Positions 16,371-24,644 are shown, counted from the first letter of the stretch. The stretch is 64,000 bases of DNA from JBFXIE01 sp050176255 (GCF_050176255.1 NZ_JBFXIE010000007.1); one strand, 5' to 3'. Numbers and translations are program-made. The notes: generated by a model from the sequence alone, not told the origin.

Positions 16371-17654
16371 ATGACTGCTGTTGCCGACCTTTCCTCTACC
16401 AGCGCCGCCACCGGCGCCCTGAGTCACCTGCGCGTGCTCGACCTCTCGCGCGTGCTGGCCGGTCCCTGGTGCACCCAGAACCTCGCCGACATGGGTGCCG
16501 ACGTGATCAAGATCGAAAAACCCGGCGACGGCGACGACACCCGCCACTGGGGCCCGCCCTTTTTCCCCGACGCCGAGGGCAAGCCCACCGACAACGCCTG
16601 CTACTTTGCCGCCTGCAACCGCAACAAGCGCTCCGTCACCGTGGACATGGCCACGCCCGAGGGCCAGCAGCTGATCCGCGAGCTGGCCATGCAAAGCGAC
16701 GTGGTGGTGGAGAACTTCAAGACCGGCGGTCTCAAGCGCTACGGCCTGGACTACGAGAGCCTGTCGGCGCTCAACCCGCGCCTGATCTACTGCTCGGTGA
16801 CGGGCTTTGGCCACACCGGTCCCTACGCTCCGCGCGCTGGCTACGACCTGCTGATCCAGGCGATGAGCGGGCTGATGAGCATCACCGGCCACGCCGACGA
16901 CCAGCCCGGCGGCGGCCCCATGCGCGTGGGCGTGGCTGTGATCGACCTGTTCACCGGCATGTACGCCACCACCGCCATCCTGGGCGCGCTGGAGGCCCGC
17001 CACCGCACCGGCCGCGGCCAGCACATCGACATGGCGCTGCTGGACGTGGCCATGGCCGTGCTGGCCAACCAGGGCGCGGGCTTTCTCAACGCCGGCAACA
17101 TCCCCAGGCGCCAGGGCAACACCCACCCCAGCGTCGTGCCCTACCAGGACTTCCCCACGCAAGACGGCAACATGCTGCTGGCCATTGGCAACGACGGCCA
17201 ATTTGCCCGCTTTTGCGAGGCGGCGGGCGTGGACTGGGCGAGTGACGAGCGCTTCACGCTCAACGCCGGCCGCGTCATTCACCGCGACACGCTCATTCCC
17301 ATGATGGCCCAGCTCACACGCACGCGCAGCACGGCCGAGTGGGTGCGCCTGCTGGAAGACAAGGCCGTGCCCTGCGGCCCCATCAACCACGTCGGCCAGG
17401 CGTTTGACGACGTCCATGTGCGTGCGCGCGGCCTGCGCGTGGAGCAGCAGCGCTACCCCGACGGCGACATGCCCGCTGGCGAGGTGGTCAACCGCGTGGT
17501 CACCACGGCCAGCCCGCTGCGCCTGTCCGACACGCCCGTCACCCTGCGCCATGCCCCGCCCGCACTGGGCCAGCACACCGACGAGGTGCTGCGCGAGCGC
17601 CTGGGGCTGGATGCCGCGCAGCTGCAGGCGCTGCGCGCGCAGCGCGTGCTCTGA
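16371..17654 (+). CDS. CaiB/BaiF family (class III) CoA-transferase
   Basis: Class III CoA-transferase, 427 aa. The N-terminal segment LSRVLAGPWCTQNLADMGAD (25-44) and Asp192 in VIDLFTGMYATT, the expected catalytic Asp, are clear. The sequence is of the type annotated as succinate-hydroxymethylglutarate (dicarboxyl) CoA-transferase, so it may transfer CoA from succinyl-CoA. ATG 16371 was taken because the CaiB fold starts soon after; the open frame continues upstream to 16182 through the palindromic element and those residues are not conserved. The divergent LysR gene is the likely regulator. Confidence 0.9.
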   Translation: MTAVADLSSTSAATGALSHLRVLDLSRVLAGPWCTQNLADMGADVIKIEKPGDGDDTRHWGPPFFPDAEGKPTDNACYFAACNRNKRSVTVDMATPEGQQLIRELAMQSDVVVENFKTGGLKRYGLDYESLSALNPRLIYCSVTGFGHTGPYAPRAGYDLLIQAMSGLMSITGHADDQPGGGPMRVGVAVIDLFTGMYATTAILGALEARHRTGRGQHIDMALLDVAMAVLANQGAGFLNAGNIPRRQGNTHPSVVPYQDFPTQDGNMLLAIGNDGQFARFCEAAGVDWASDERFTLNAGRVIHRDTLIPMMAQLTRTRSTAEWVRLLEDKAVPCGPINHVGQAFDDVHVRARGLRVEQQRYPDGDMPAGEVVNRVVTTASPLRLSDTPVTLRHAPPALGQHTDEVLRERLGLDAAQLQALRAQRVL

Positions 17655-17661
17655 GGCGGCG

Positions 17662-18642
17662 TCAGAAGGCGTGGGCCACGCCCACGCCGAACGCCGTGCG
17701 CGAGGGGTTGTGTTCGTAGCGCTGGTGCCCCAGGCTCGCGTAGAGCATGGTGCGCTTGGACAGGTGGTACTCCGCCCCCAGTGACGCCATGTGGTGGGTC
17801 ACCCCGTCGTTCAGCCGCTGGCGGCCATAGCTGGCGCGCAGCGTGGTGACACCCAGGGCGTAGCTGCCGCCCACCGACACCATGCGCGACGTATCGGGGC
17901 TGCTCCCCGCGCGGCTGTGGTCGTAGGCCATCATCAGCGTGGCGGCGCCCAGGCGGTACAGGCCGCCCAGGAACAGATCCTTGTCGCCGCTGCCGTTGCG
18001 CTCGTAGCCCACCATGGCGGCCAGCGGGCCCTGGTCGTAGTTCAGCGACACAGAGCTGCCGCGCCCGTCGCGTCCGGGCGCCTGGGTGCGCTCGGTCGAG
18101 GCGCTGGCATTGAACGAGAAGCCGTCCCAGGTGGGCGAGTCGTAGTAAATGCCGTTGGCCATGCGCCCGTATTCCGCGGCCCCGTTGTTGCTGGCGCGGT
18201 CGGTCGGCGTGTAGTAGTGGGCCAGGTGCCAGGCGGTGGAGGCAATGCGGTTGAAGTTCGAGAAGGCGTCGAACTTCCATTCCTGGCCCCACATCGCGCT
18301 GAGGGCGCGGCCCAGGCGCAGCCGGCCCCAGCTGCCTTGCAGGCCCACGGTGGATTCGTCATGCCAGAAGGGCTTGCTGCCCGCGCCTTCGGATTGCCCC
18401 GTGTCCAGCTCGAAGCGCGTGCTCAGGCGGAAGGTGGCCTTGAGGCCGCCGCCCAGGTCTTCCGTGCCGGCAATCGCCAGATTGCTGCGCTGGATCGTTC
18501 CCAGCTTGCTGGTCTTGTCGTAGTCACGAAAAACGCCGGTGTCCAGGTAGCCGCTGATGGTCACTTGCGACTGGGCGGCAGCCGGCAGGGCGAGGGCGGC
18601 GAGGGTGGCAAAACTGAGAGGCAGGCATTGGGACATGCGCAT
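17662..18642 (-). CDS. Gram-negative general porin (OmpC-like, Burkholderiales type)
   Basis: Outer-membrane 16-strand-type porin, 326 aa with a signal peptide (LPLSFATLAALALPAAAQSQ). Typical features: VTISGYLDTGVF first strand, the loop 3 region around SMWGQEWKFD, repeated amphipathic strands with aromatic girdles and C-terminal VGVAHAF ending in Phe, the BAM recognition signal. AAGGAG nine bases before ATG 18642 is a strong ribosome site. It stands alone, with a long 5' leader. The stop is eight bases from the CoA-transferase stop (convergent). Confidence 0.92.
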   Translation of the reverse strand: MRMSQCLPLSFATLAALALPAAAQSQVTISGYLDTGVFRDYDKTSKLGTIQRSNLAIAGTEDLGGGLKATFRLSTRFELDTGQSEGAGSKPFWHDESTVGLQGSWGRLRLGRALSAMWGQEWKFDAFSNFNRIASTAWHLAHYYTPTDRASNNGAAEYGRMANGIYYDSPTWDGFSFNASASTERTQAPGRDGRGSSVSLNYDQGPLAAMVGYERNGSGDKDLFLGGLYRLGAATLMMAYDHSRAGSSPDTSRMVSVGGSYALGVTTLRASYGRQRLNDGVTHHMASLGAEYHLSKRTMLYASLGHQRYEHNPSRTAFGVGVAHAF

Positions 18643-18738
18643 CCTGGGGAACTCCTTGTGTGATGGGAGCGCCAAACCGTTTCCTGCCGGAAATGGCATG
18701 GGCGCGACGCTGCCGCTGGCAGCAGGGAGAGCAATGAA

Positions 18739-18763
18739 ACCGGCCATCGTAGGAATGGCCGGT
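18739..18763 (-). promoter_or_regulatory. Perfect hairpin in the porin leader
   Basis: ACCGGCCAT and ATGGCCGGT form a perfect nine-base stem with a seven-base loop, about 100 bases upstream of the porin start within its predicted 5' untranslated region. The stem is not followed by a T-run, so a terminator is unlikely; an RNA or protein binding site is possible. Confidence 0.4.
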
Positions 18764-18870
18764 GCGATGACGCGCCCGGCAGACGGTTCGGGATTCCAGG
18801 GGGCCGCAGGCACTGCGGACCGCCCGAACAAAGGGCGCATGCGGGCCGCCTGGGGCAGCCTGCACGGCCC

Positions 18871-18899
18871 ATTATAAAAATGGGGTGCGCGCGCGCCAT
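18871..18899 (-). promoter_or_regulatory. Candidate promoter of the porin gene
   Basis: On the minus strand a perfect TATAAT lies at 18876-18871 in an unusually AT-rich patch. The -35 position (ATGGCG at 17 bases) is poor. It would give a leader of roughly 220 bases before the porin ATG. The 341-base stretch 18643-18983 holds this, the hairpin and the gdhA terminator, and no gene that I can support. Confidence 0.4.
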
Positions 18900-18935
18900 C
18901 CGCGATGTCCCGTATGCGCGTGCCGCCCGGACCGG

Positions 18936-18961
18936 CAAAGAAAAAGCGGCCCGAAGGCCGC
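18936..18961 (-). terminator. Rho-independent terminator after gdhA
   Basis: Read on the minus strand: GCGGCCTTCGGGCCGC followed by TTTTTCTTT, a compact hairpin with a T-tract, 23 bases past the gdhA stop. Confidence 0.85.
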
Positions 18962-18983
18962 CTTGCGCACGGAGCGGGCCGTT

Positions 18984-20306
18984 TCAGGGGTACAGGCCGC
19001 GCATCTCGCGCGCATGCAGGATGCGCTTGCAGGCCACGATGAAGGTCGCCGTGCGCAGCGTGACTTTGTTCTCCTGCGCCACCTGCCACACGCCCGCGAA
19101 GGCGTCCTGCATGATGCGCACCAGGCGGGCGTTGATCTCGTCCTCGGTCCAGAAGAAGCTGGAAAAGTCCTGCACCCACTCGAAATAGCTCACCGTCACG
19201 CCGCCGGCGTTGGCGATCACGTCGGGCAGCACCAGCACGCCCTTGCCTTGCAGGATGTCGTCGGCCTCGGGCGTGGTGGGGCCGTTGGCGCCCTCGATCA
19301 CCATCTTGGCGCGTATGCGGTCGGCGTTGTCGCGGGTGATCTGGCCCTCCAGCGCGGCGGGAATGAGGATGTCGCAGGCCACGCCCCAGAACTCGTCGGG
19401 GGCCATGGCGTCGGCGCCCGCAAAGCTGGCCACGCCGCCCGTGTGCTGCACATGCCGCTGCAGCGCGGTCACGTCCAGGCCCGCGGCGTTGTGCACCGTG
19501 CCGGTGTGGTCCTGCACCGCCACCACCCTGGCGCCGGCCTGGGCAAACAGCTTGGCGGCGGTGCCGCCCACGTTGCCAAAGCCCTGCACCGCCACGCGTG
19601 CGTCGGGGATGGTCAGGCCCGTCAGCCGGGCGGCTTCCACGCCCACGGTGAACACGCCGCGGCCCGTGGCCTCGTTGCGGCCCAGCGAGCCGCCCAGATC
19701 CACCGGCTTGCCCGTGACCACGCCGGTGGCGGTGGCGCCCACGTTCATGGAGTAGGTGTCCATCATCCAGGCCATGATCTGCGCGTTGGTGTTCACGTCC
19801 GGCGCAGGAATGTCCTTGGACGGGCCGATCAGAAAGCCGATCTCGCTGGTGTAGCGGCGCGTCAGGCGCTCCAGTTCCGCGCGCGACAGCTTGCGCGGAT
19901 CCACCCGCACGCCGCCCTTGGCGCCGCCGTAGGGCACGTTGACGGCGGCGTTCTTGATGCTCATCCAGGCCGACAGGGCCATCACCTCGGACAGCGTCAC
20001 GTCCTGGTGAAAGCGCACGCCGCCCTTGCCCGGGCCGCGGCTGAGGTTGTGCTGCACGCGGTAGCCCTCGAAGTGGGCGATGGTGCCGTCGTCCATCTCG
20101 ATGGGCACGTCCACGATCAGCGCGCGCTTGGGCCGCTTGAGCGTCTCCACCCAGCGCGCCAGACTGCCCAGGTAGGGCGTGACGCGATCCACCTGCTGCA
20201 GGTAGGTGCCCCAGGGACCCAGGTGGTTGGGGTCCAGGTAGGAGGGCAGGGCGTGCGCGGCGGTGGGGGCGGTCGAGGCAATGGGGGCTTGTGCGGTGTG
20301 TGGCAT
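18984..20306 (-). CDS. gdhA: Glu/Leu/Phe/Val-type dehydrogenase (glutamate dehydrogenase)
   Basis: Amino-acid dehydrogenase of 440 aa, most likely glutamate dehydrogenase, converting glutamate to 2-oxoglutarate and ammonia. The substrate-binding GGVRFH and the catalytic segment VPYGGAKGGV with Lys130 are present; the NAD(P) domain has VQGFGNVGGTAA near residues 243-254. The first 20 residues are an Ala/Pro-rich extension. AAGGA precedes the ATG. A terminator follows, so it is monocistronic. Coenzyme preference cannot be fixed by eye. Confidence 0.9.
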   Translation of the reverse strand: MPHTAQAPIASTAPTAAHALPSYLDPNHLGPWGTYLQQVDRVTPYLGSLARWVETLKRPKRALIVDVPIEMDDGTIAHFEGYRVQHNLSRGPGKGGVRFHQDVTLSEVMALSAWMSIKNAAVNVPYGGAKGGVRVDPRKLSRAELERLTRRYTSEIGFLIGPSKDIPAPDVNTNAQIMAWMMDTYSMNVGATATGVVTGKPVDLGGSLGRNEATGRGVFTVGVEAARLTGLTIPDARVAVQGFGNVGGTAAKLFAQAGARVVAVQDHTGTVHNAAGLDVTALQRHVQHTGGVASFAGADAMAPDEFWGVACDILIPAALEGQITRDNADRIRAKMVIEGANGPTTPEADDILQGKGVLVLPDVIANAGGVTVSYFEWVQDFSSFFWTEDEINARLVRIMQDAFAGVWQVAQENKVTLRTATFIVACKRILHAREMRGLYP

Positions 20307-20344
20307 GCGGGCGTCCTTGCGCAGTGGGGTCTGTCAGGCAGATC

Positions 20345-20374
20345 ACTGTAGGCCTGCAGCCCGGGCTTGTCCAA
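20345..20374 (-). promoter_or_regulatory. Candidate sigma-70 promoter of gdhA
   Basis: Minus-strand TTGGAC (20374-20369) and TACAGT (20350-20345) with an 18-base spacer, about 40 bases before the gdhA ATG. Upstream, CATGCCG-CGG-CGGCATG (20394-20410) is a perfect seven-base inverted repeat that could be an operator. Confidence 0.45.
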
Positions 20375-20445
20375 TGCCGTTGCCCTGTGCAGGCATGCCG
20401 CGGCGGCATGGCCCCGCAGGCACCGCACGGCGTCTTTTGCTATTT

Positions 20446-20492
20446 AAAACATAGCTGCTAGCGCTTGTTTTATAAGCGCTTCGGCCTTATTT
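20446..20492 (+). repeat. AGCGCTT palindromic repeat, copy 4
   Basis: CATAGCTGCTAGCGCTTG, TTTTAT, AAGCGCTTCGGCC; its end supplies the stop codon of the PPK2 gene on the other strand. Confidence 0.85.
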
Positions 20493-21404
20493 GACTGTGA
20501 ACTTCTCCAGCGCCGGATCGCCCGGCGGGTAGCGCAGCTCCAGTTGCCGCAGCACGGCGCGCACCACCGAGGCGATCATCAGGTTGCGGTGCGTCTTGGA
20601 GTCTGCGGGCACGATGGTCCAGGGCGCCCAGGGCGTGTGCGTGGCAGCCAGAAACTGCTCGTAGGCGCGCTGGTAGTCGTCCCACTGCTCGCGCACCTTG
20701 ATGTCGCCGATGTCGAACTTCCAGTGCTTGGCCGGGTCGTCCAGGCGCTCTTGCAGGCGCAGGCGCTGTTCGTCCTTGCTGATGTGCAGCATGAACTTCA
20801 GCACCACCGTGCCGGTCTCGGCCAGCATGCGCTCGAAAGCGTTGATGTGGGCAAAACGCTGGCGCTGCTGCTCGGGCGTGATCCAGCCGTTGACCACCGG
20901 CACCAGCACGTCTTCGTAGTGGCTGCGGTTGAACACCGTCAGCTCGCCCGCGCCGGGCACTTTGGCGTGGATGCGCCACAGGTAGTCGTGCGCGCGCTCG
21001 AACTCGGTGGGTGCCTTCCAGCCCACGGCGCGCACGCCCAGCGCGCTCATGCGGCCGAACACGCCGCGTATCGTGCCGTCCTTGCCCGATGTGTCCGTGC
21101 CCTGCAGCACCACCAGCAGCTTGTAGCGCCGGTCGGCGTAAAACAGGTCTTGCAGCGCGTCCAGCTCCAGCGCCAGCTCGTCCACGCGGGTTCTGTCCTG
21201 GGCCTTGTCCCCGCACGAAAACGGTTTGGCGGCCGGGTCAAAGTCCTTCAGGCGCACGGCGGCGGCGCCTTCGTCATCGCCATGCTTGCCGTTCCTGTTT
21301 TTGCCATTGCCATTGCCTGTCACGGCGAAGTCGCCCGGCTGCCACTGGCGCCACAGCCTGGCCAGGCTGTTGTCTGCGACGTCGAAGGGGTGTTGCTGGG
21401 GCAT
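20487..21404 (-). CDS. PPK2-family polyphosphate kinase
   Basis: Polyphosphate:nucleotide phosphotransferase, 305 aa, one PPK2 domain. Walker A GTDTSGKDGTIR, the lid segment FNRSHYEDVLVP and the Walker B-like region are visible. PPK2 enzymes phosphorylate NMP or NDP with polyphosphate; one-domain class assignment needs phylogeny. ATG 21404 was chosen because AAGGAA lies six bases upstream; the frame extends 15 codons further without support. An odd GNGNGKNRNGKHGDDEG insert near residues 30-46 is low in complexity. It is separated from gdhA by a repeat. Confidence 0.88.
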   Translation of the reverse strand: MPQQHPFDVADNSLARLWRQWQPGDFAVTGNGNGKNRNGKHGDDEGAAAVRLKDFDPAAKPFSCGDKAQDRTRVDELALELDALQDLFYADRRYKLLVVLQGTDTSGKDGTIRGVFGRMSALGVRAVGWKAPTEFERAHDYLWRIHAKVPGAGELTVFNRSHYEDVLVPVVNGWITPEQQRQRFAHINAFERMLAETGTVVLKFMLHISKDEQRLRLQERLDDPAKHWKFDIGDIKVREQWDDYQRAYEQFLAATHTPWAPWTIVPADSKTHRNLMIASVVRAVLRQLELRYPPGDPALEKFTVK

Positions 21405-21525
21405 GAGAAATTCCTTCTTGAATGGCTGTGCGGCAATGTGTTGCTTCAAAGCCTATTGTGTCGCCTTGCCGGGCAACGCGGCCCCGCCGCTGCGTGGGTC
21501 AAGCAGGCTTCATATACTGCCCCGC

Positions 21526-22020
21526 ATGAGTGCAACAACACATGCCGCCGGCCTGCAGGGGCCGAGGCGCAGGGTGCTTTTTGTCACCCTCTATGAAGCC
21601 ATTGCCATTGCCGTCTCCAGCCTGCTGTTCATGGCCATCGGCCAGAGCGCGGGCGCGTCGGGCGCCATGGCCGTGGTGGCGTCCACGCTGGCCATTGTCT
21701 GGAATGTGGTGTTCAACCACCTGTTCGAGCGCTGGGAGGCGCGCCAGAGCGTCAAGGGCCGGTCGGTGCTGCGCCGCGTGGTGCATGCCGTGGGTTTTGA
21801 GGGCGGGCTGGCGCTGGTGCTGATACCGCTGATGGCCTGGTGGTTTGGCGTCAGCCTGTGGCAGGCCACGGTGCTGGAGGCCGGGCTGCTGCTGTTCTTT
21901 CTGGTCTATACCTACGCCTTCAATTGGGCGTTTGACCGCGTCTTCGGCCTGCCAGCATCGGCGCAGGCCCTGCCCGCTGCACCGCCTGCGGGCGCAGCAG
22001 GCGTGACGGTCGCTCCTTGA
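21526..22020 (+). CDS. PACE-family efflux transporter
   Basis: Small inner-membrane protein of 164 aa with four helices arranged as two bacterial-transmembrane-pair domains, the mark of proteobacterial antimicrobial compound efflux (PACE) proteins such as AceI (chlorhexidine). The first repeat has TLYEAIAIAVSSLL with Glu24 at the proton-coupling position and WNVVFNHLFERWE; the second has GFEGGLALVLIPLMAWW and YAFNWAFDRVFGLP. TATACT lies eight bases before ATG 21526 and no Shine-Dalgarno is present, so the mRNA may be leaderless. Transcribed away from PPK2; a repeat follows the stop at once. Confidence 0.88.
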   Translation: MSATTHAAGLQGPRRRVLFVTLYEAIAIAVSSLLFMAIGQSAGASGAMAVVASTLAIVWNVVFNHLFERWEARQSVKGRSVLRRVVHAVGFEGGLALVLIPLMAWWFGVSLWQATVLEAGLLLFFLVYTYAFNWAFDRVFGLPASAQALPAAPPAGAAGVTVAP

Positions 22021-22068
22021 TTCATAGCTGCCAGCGCTTGTCAAATAAGCGCTTCAGCCGTTTTTGAC
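22021..22068 (+). repeat. AGCGCTT palindromic repeat, copy 5
   Basis: TTCATAGCTGCCAGCGCTTG, TCAAAT, AAGCGCTTCAGCC, TTTTTGAC; begins at the first base after the PACE stop. It is the closest relative in this window of the copy inside glcE. Confidence 0.88.
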
Positions 22069-22084
22069 ACCTCTTCACACCTTC

Positions 22085-22645
22085 TCACCCGATCAGGGCC
22101 ACGCCGGGCAGGCCCCAGTGGTGCAGCAGCTCGCGCAGGATGAGCAGGCGCGCGGCGCTGGCGCCATCGACGGGCAGCGCGTCGTGCGCCGCCGGGCGCC
22201 CGGCGGCGCGGGCGGCCAGGCGGTCGAACAGTTGCTCAACGGCGGCGATGCCCAGCCAGTCGCCCGCCACCGCGCCCGCAGCCTCCGCGGCGCCAGGCCC
22301 GGTCGTCAGCGTGCGCAGCGCATGCGCGTGCGGGTCGCGCGTGGCCAGCTGCAGTGCCGCGGGCAGACGGGCGCGGGCGGGCATGACGGCGTCCTCGATC
22401 ACCTCGATGGCCTGCTCGATCTGCAGCAGCGTGGGCGGGTTGCCACGCAGCCACCGCGCTGCCAGCTGCTCCGTGCCGACGGGCAGGGTCAGGCCGCCGG
22501 GGGCGTCCATGCTCCCCGGCTCTGGCAGAACGAGCGTGGACTGCGCGTTGATCTGCAGCAGCCAGCGGTCGCGCTCGCCGGCCGGGCCGATGGCGCGGGG
22601 CGGGTGGTTGGCGCTGGGCAGCAATTGACTTGCGTAGCCTGTCAC
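22085..22645 (-). CDS. Unknown protein translationally coupled to DODA-type dioxygenase
   Basis: I do not recognise this 186-aa protein. It starts at GTG 22645, overlapping the dioxygenase stop as GTGA. No membrane segment or metal motif is evident. The sequence is mostly helical by composition, with Ala/Leu-rich helices (LLQIEQAIEVIEDAVMPARA; DWLGIAAVEQLFDRLAARAA) and an early strand-like DRWLLQINAQSTLVLP. The tight coupling suggests that it acts with the dioxygenase, perhaps as subunit or chaperone. Coding nature is supported by the overlap, GC-skewed codon thirds and an uninterrupted frame up to the repeat at its 3' end. Confidence 0.65.
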   Translation of the reverse strand: MTGYASQLLPSANHPPRAIGPAGERDRWLLQINAQSTLVLPEPGSMDAPGGLTLPVGTEQLAARWLRGNPPTLLQIEQAIEVIEDAVMPARARLPAALQLATRDPHAHALRTLTTGPGAAEAAGAVAGDWLGIAAVEQLFDRLAARAAGRPAAHDALPVDGASAARLLILRELLHHWGLPGVALIG

Positions 22646-23472
22646 TCGAAGCGGAAGGCCGAGATGTCCACCGCCATCACGCGGTCGGTAAACACCTTGG
22701 CGCCGCGGCTGTCGCCCGCCGCGCCCGCCACCACATGCAGCGGCAGCAGGTGTTCTTCGGCGCGCGGCGGGTGCGACAGGCGTGCGCTGGGGCCGGCGGC
22801 GGTGTCCCAGGCGGCCAGGCGGGCGTTGCGCTCGGGCGCGGGCAGCGCCACGGTCTCGCCCAGCCAGCGGTCGAATTCGGCGCCGATGGCCGTGGAGCGC
22901 GGGTCGCCATAGCCGCGCATGTTGTGGTAGCTCATGCCGCTGCCGATGATCAGCACGCCCTCGCTGCGCAGGGGCTCCAGCGCCTGACCCAGCCGCAGGT
23001 GCTCGGCCGCGTCCAGGCTGCGCAGCAGCGACAGCTGCAGCACCGGAATGTCGGCATCCGGGAAGGCCACCTTCAAAGGGATGAAGGTGCCGTGGTCGTA
23101 GCCGCGCTCGCCGTCGTAGGCTGGCGCAAAGCCCGCGCCGGCCAGCAGGCCGCCCACGCGCTCGGCCAGCGCGGGCGCGCCGGGGGCGGGGTAGGTCAGC
23201 TCGTAGGTGTGGGCCGGAAAGCCGTGGTAGTCGAACAGCATGCCGGGGCGCTCGGCGGTGCTCATGCTGGGCTGCGGCGCCAGCCAGTGCGCGGTGACCA
23301 GCACGATGGCCCGCGGGCGCTGCGGCAGGCTGGGGGCAATGCTGCGCAGGTAGGCGGCGGTTTTGTCCCAGGCGTCGGCCGGGTTCCAGTCCATGAAAAA
23401 GCACGGCCCTGCGCCGTGCGGGATGAACAGCGTGGGCATGCGGGAGGCGGTGGTGGTGTGGGTATGGGTCAT
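22642..23472 (-). CDS. DODA-type (class III) extradiol ring-cleavage dioxygenase
   Basis: Dioxygenase of 276 aa in the LigB/DODA family (as plant 4,5-DOPA dioxygenase and bacterial YgiD). Metal and active-site histidines are in the expected places: FIPHGAGPC near residue 19, VTAHWLAP near 62, SGMSYHNMRG in the middle and EEHLLPLHVVAGAAGD near 245. It would cleave an aromatic catechol-type ring next to the hydroxyls using Fe(II) or Zn(II). It overlaps the unknown downstream gene by four bases and diverges from a LysR gene. Natural substrate unknown. Confidence 0.88.
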   Translation of the reverse strand: MTHTHTTTASRMPTLFIPHGAGPCFFMDWNPADAWDKTAAYLRSIAPSLPQRPRAIVLVTAHWLAPQPSMSTAERPGMLFDYHGFPAHTYELTYPAPGAPALAERVGGLLAGAGFAPAYDGERGYDHGTFIPLKVAFPDADIPVLQLSLLRSLDAAEHLRLGQALEPLRSEGVLIIGSGMSYHNMRGYGDPRSTAIGAEFDRWLGETVALPAPERNARLAAWDTAAGPSARLSHPPRAEEHLLPLHVVAGAAGDSRGAKVFTDRVMAVDISAFRFE

Positions 23473-23482
23473 GGCCGGCAGT

Positions 23483-23515
23483 TTGAGCTTTGACGCAGGA
23501 TTTTCAAAGTCTCAA
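23483..23515. promoter_or_regulatory. Candidate LysR operator in the dioxygenase/LysR divergent promoter
   Basis: TTGAGCTTTGA (23483-23493) and TCAAAGTCTCAA (23504-23515) form a near-perfect inverted repeat with one extra base in the right arm, centred in the 75-base gap between two divergent starts. Size and place fit a LysR regulatory binding site. Confidence 0.6.
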
Positions 23516-23547
23516 AATTGCACCACAGTTATTACCATGGGTGTTGA

Positions 23548-24444
23548 ATGGACCGTATCACCAGCCTGCGCGTGTTCGCCCGCGCCGCGGCCGCGGGCAG
23601 CCTGTCGGCTGCGGCGCGCCAGTCGGACATGTCGTCCGCCATGGCGGCCAAGCATGTCAATGCGCTGGAGTCGCGCCTGGGCGTCAAACTGCTGCATCGC
23701 TCCACGCGCAAGCTGGCGCTGACCGACGCGGGCGCCACCTATCTGGAGGCGGTGCAGCGCATCCTGGCCGATCTGGACGAGGCCGACGCTGCGGCAGCAT
23801 CGCAGCGCACGCTGGCCACCGGGCTGCTGCGGCTGAACGTGCCGCTGGTCTATGGCCTGCGCCACATCGCGCCGCTGATGCCCGCGTTCAGCCGCGCGCA
23901 CCCGGCCGTCACGGTGGAGCTGGGCCTGACCGACGCAGTGGTGGACCTGGTGGAGCAGCGCTGGGACCTGGCCGTGCGCATCGGCGCGCTGCATGGCGAC
24001 AGTCTGCAGGCCCGTCGCCTGGGCGACTGCACGCTGGTGCTGTGCGCCGCGCCCGCCTACCTGGACACGCACGGCGTGCCCCGCACCGTGGCCGACCTGG
24101 CCCAGCACAACTGCCTGGGCTACACGCTCTCCAGCACCAACAGTCCGGCGCAGTGGTCGTTTGGCAAGGATGGCCGTATCAAGCAGAAGGTGCGCGGCAA
24201 CCTGCGCGCCAGCAGCGGCGATGCGCTGCTGGCCGCGGCGCTGGGCGGCCAGGGCCTGATCTACGAGCCCAGCTTCATCGTCGGGCAGGCCCTGGCGCGC
24301 GGTGAACTGCTGGCGCTGGCGCTGGACCTGCCCCCGTACGATCTGGGCGGCATCCACGTGGTGTGGCCCGCGACGCGGCATGTGCCGGCCAAGGTGCGGG
24401 CGATGATCGACTTTCTGGTGGAGCGGCTGGGCGCGCAGGCCTGA
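23548..24444 (+). CDS. LysR-family transcriptional regulator
   Basis: LysR regulator of 298 aa: helix-turn-helix in residues 1-60 (FARAAAAGSLSAAARQSDMS with MAAKHVNALESRLG) and an effector domain of the AphA/PecT-like substrate type (PBP2_CrgA-like) from about 90. Start ATG 23548 gives the standard MDRITSLRVFARAA opening. It is divergent from the dioxygenase gene across a palindromic operator candidate and so probably controls it. Confidence 0.9.
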   Translation: MDRITSLRVFARAAAAGSLSAAARQSDMSSAMAAKHVNALESRLGVKLLHRSTRKLALTDAGATYLEAVQRILADLDEADAAAASQRTLATGLLRLNVPLVYGLRHIAPLMPAFSRAHPAVTVELGLTDAVVDLVEQRWDLAVRIGALHGDSLQARRLGDCTLVLCAAPAYLDTHGVPRTVADLAQHNCLGYTLSSTNSPAQWSFGKDGRIKQKVRGNLRASSGDALLAAALGGQGLIYEPSFIVGQALARGELLALALDLPPYDLGGIHVVWPATRHVPAKVRAMIDFLVERLGAQA

Positions 24445-24447
24445 AAC

Positions 24448-24613
24448 ATGCGCCGCAAGGGCTGGGCGGTGCAGGTGTTTGCCGCGCCGGGCGGCACCCA
24501 TCACAATCGCGAGCTGTTCGGCCCGCAACGGCTGGTGGACGACCATCTGCGAGCAGCAACTGCCCATTGCTGACTTCGCGCTGCAGCACCCCTTCGCCAT
24601 TGCGCCCAACTGA
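24448..24613 (+). pseudogene. Possible gene remnant with frameshift
   Basis: After the LysR stop a short frame starts at ATG 24448 and ends at 24573 (41 codons, with FAAPGGTHHNRELFGPQRLV). Moving one base forward near 24550 the reading continues as EQQLPIADFALQHPFAIAPN to a stop at 24611-24613. The combined 61 codons look protein-like, as if one base had been inserted. I do not recognise the family; chance is not excluded in such GC-rich DNA. Confidence 0.3.
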
Positions 24614-24644
24614 TCCCCCTTCGCAACACACCGAGACAACGCAC

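Noticed and set aside
17662..20409. Single 915-codon frame joining porin and upstream DNA
   Set aside because: Upstream part is a shadow of gdhA in another frame and crosses its terminator; the porin has its own signal peptide and ribosome site.
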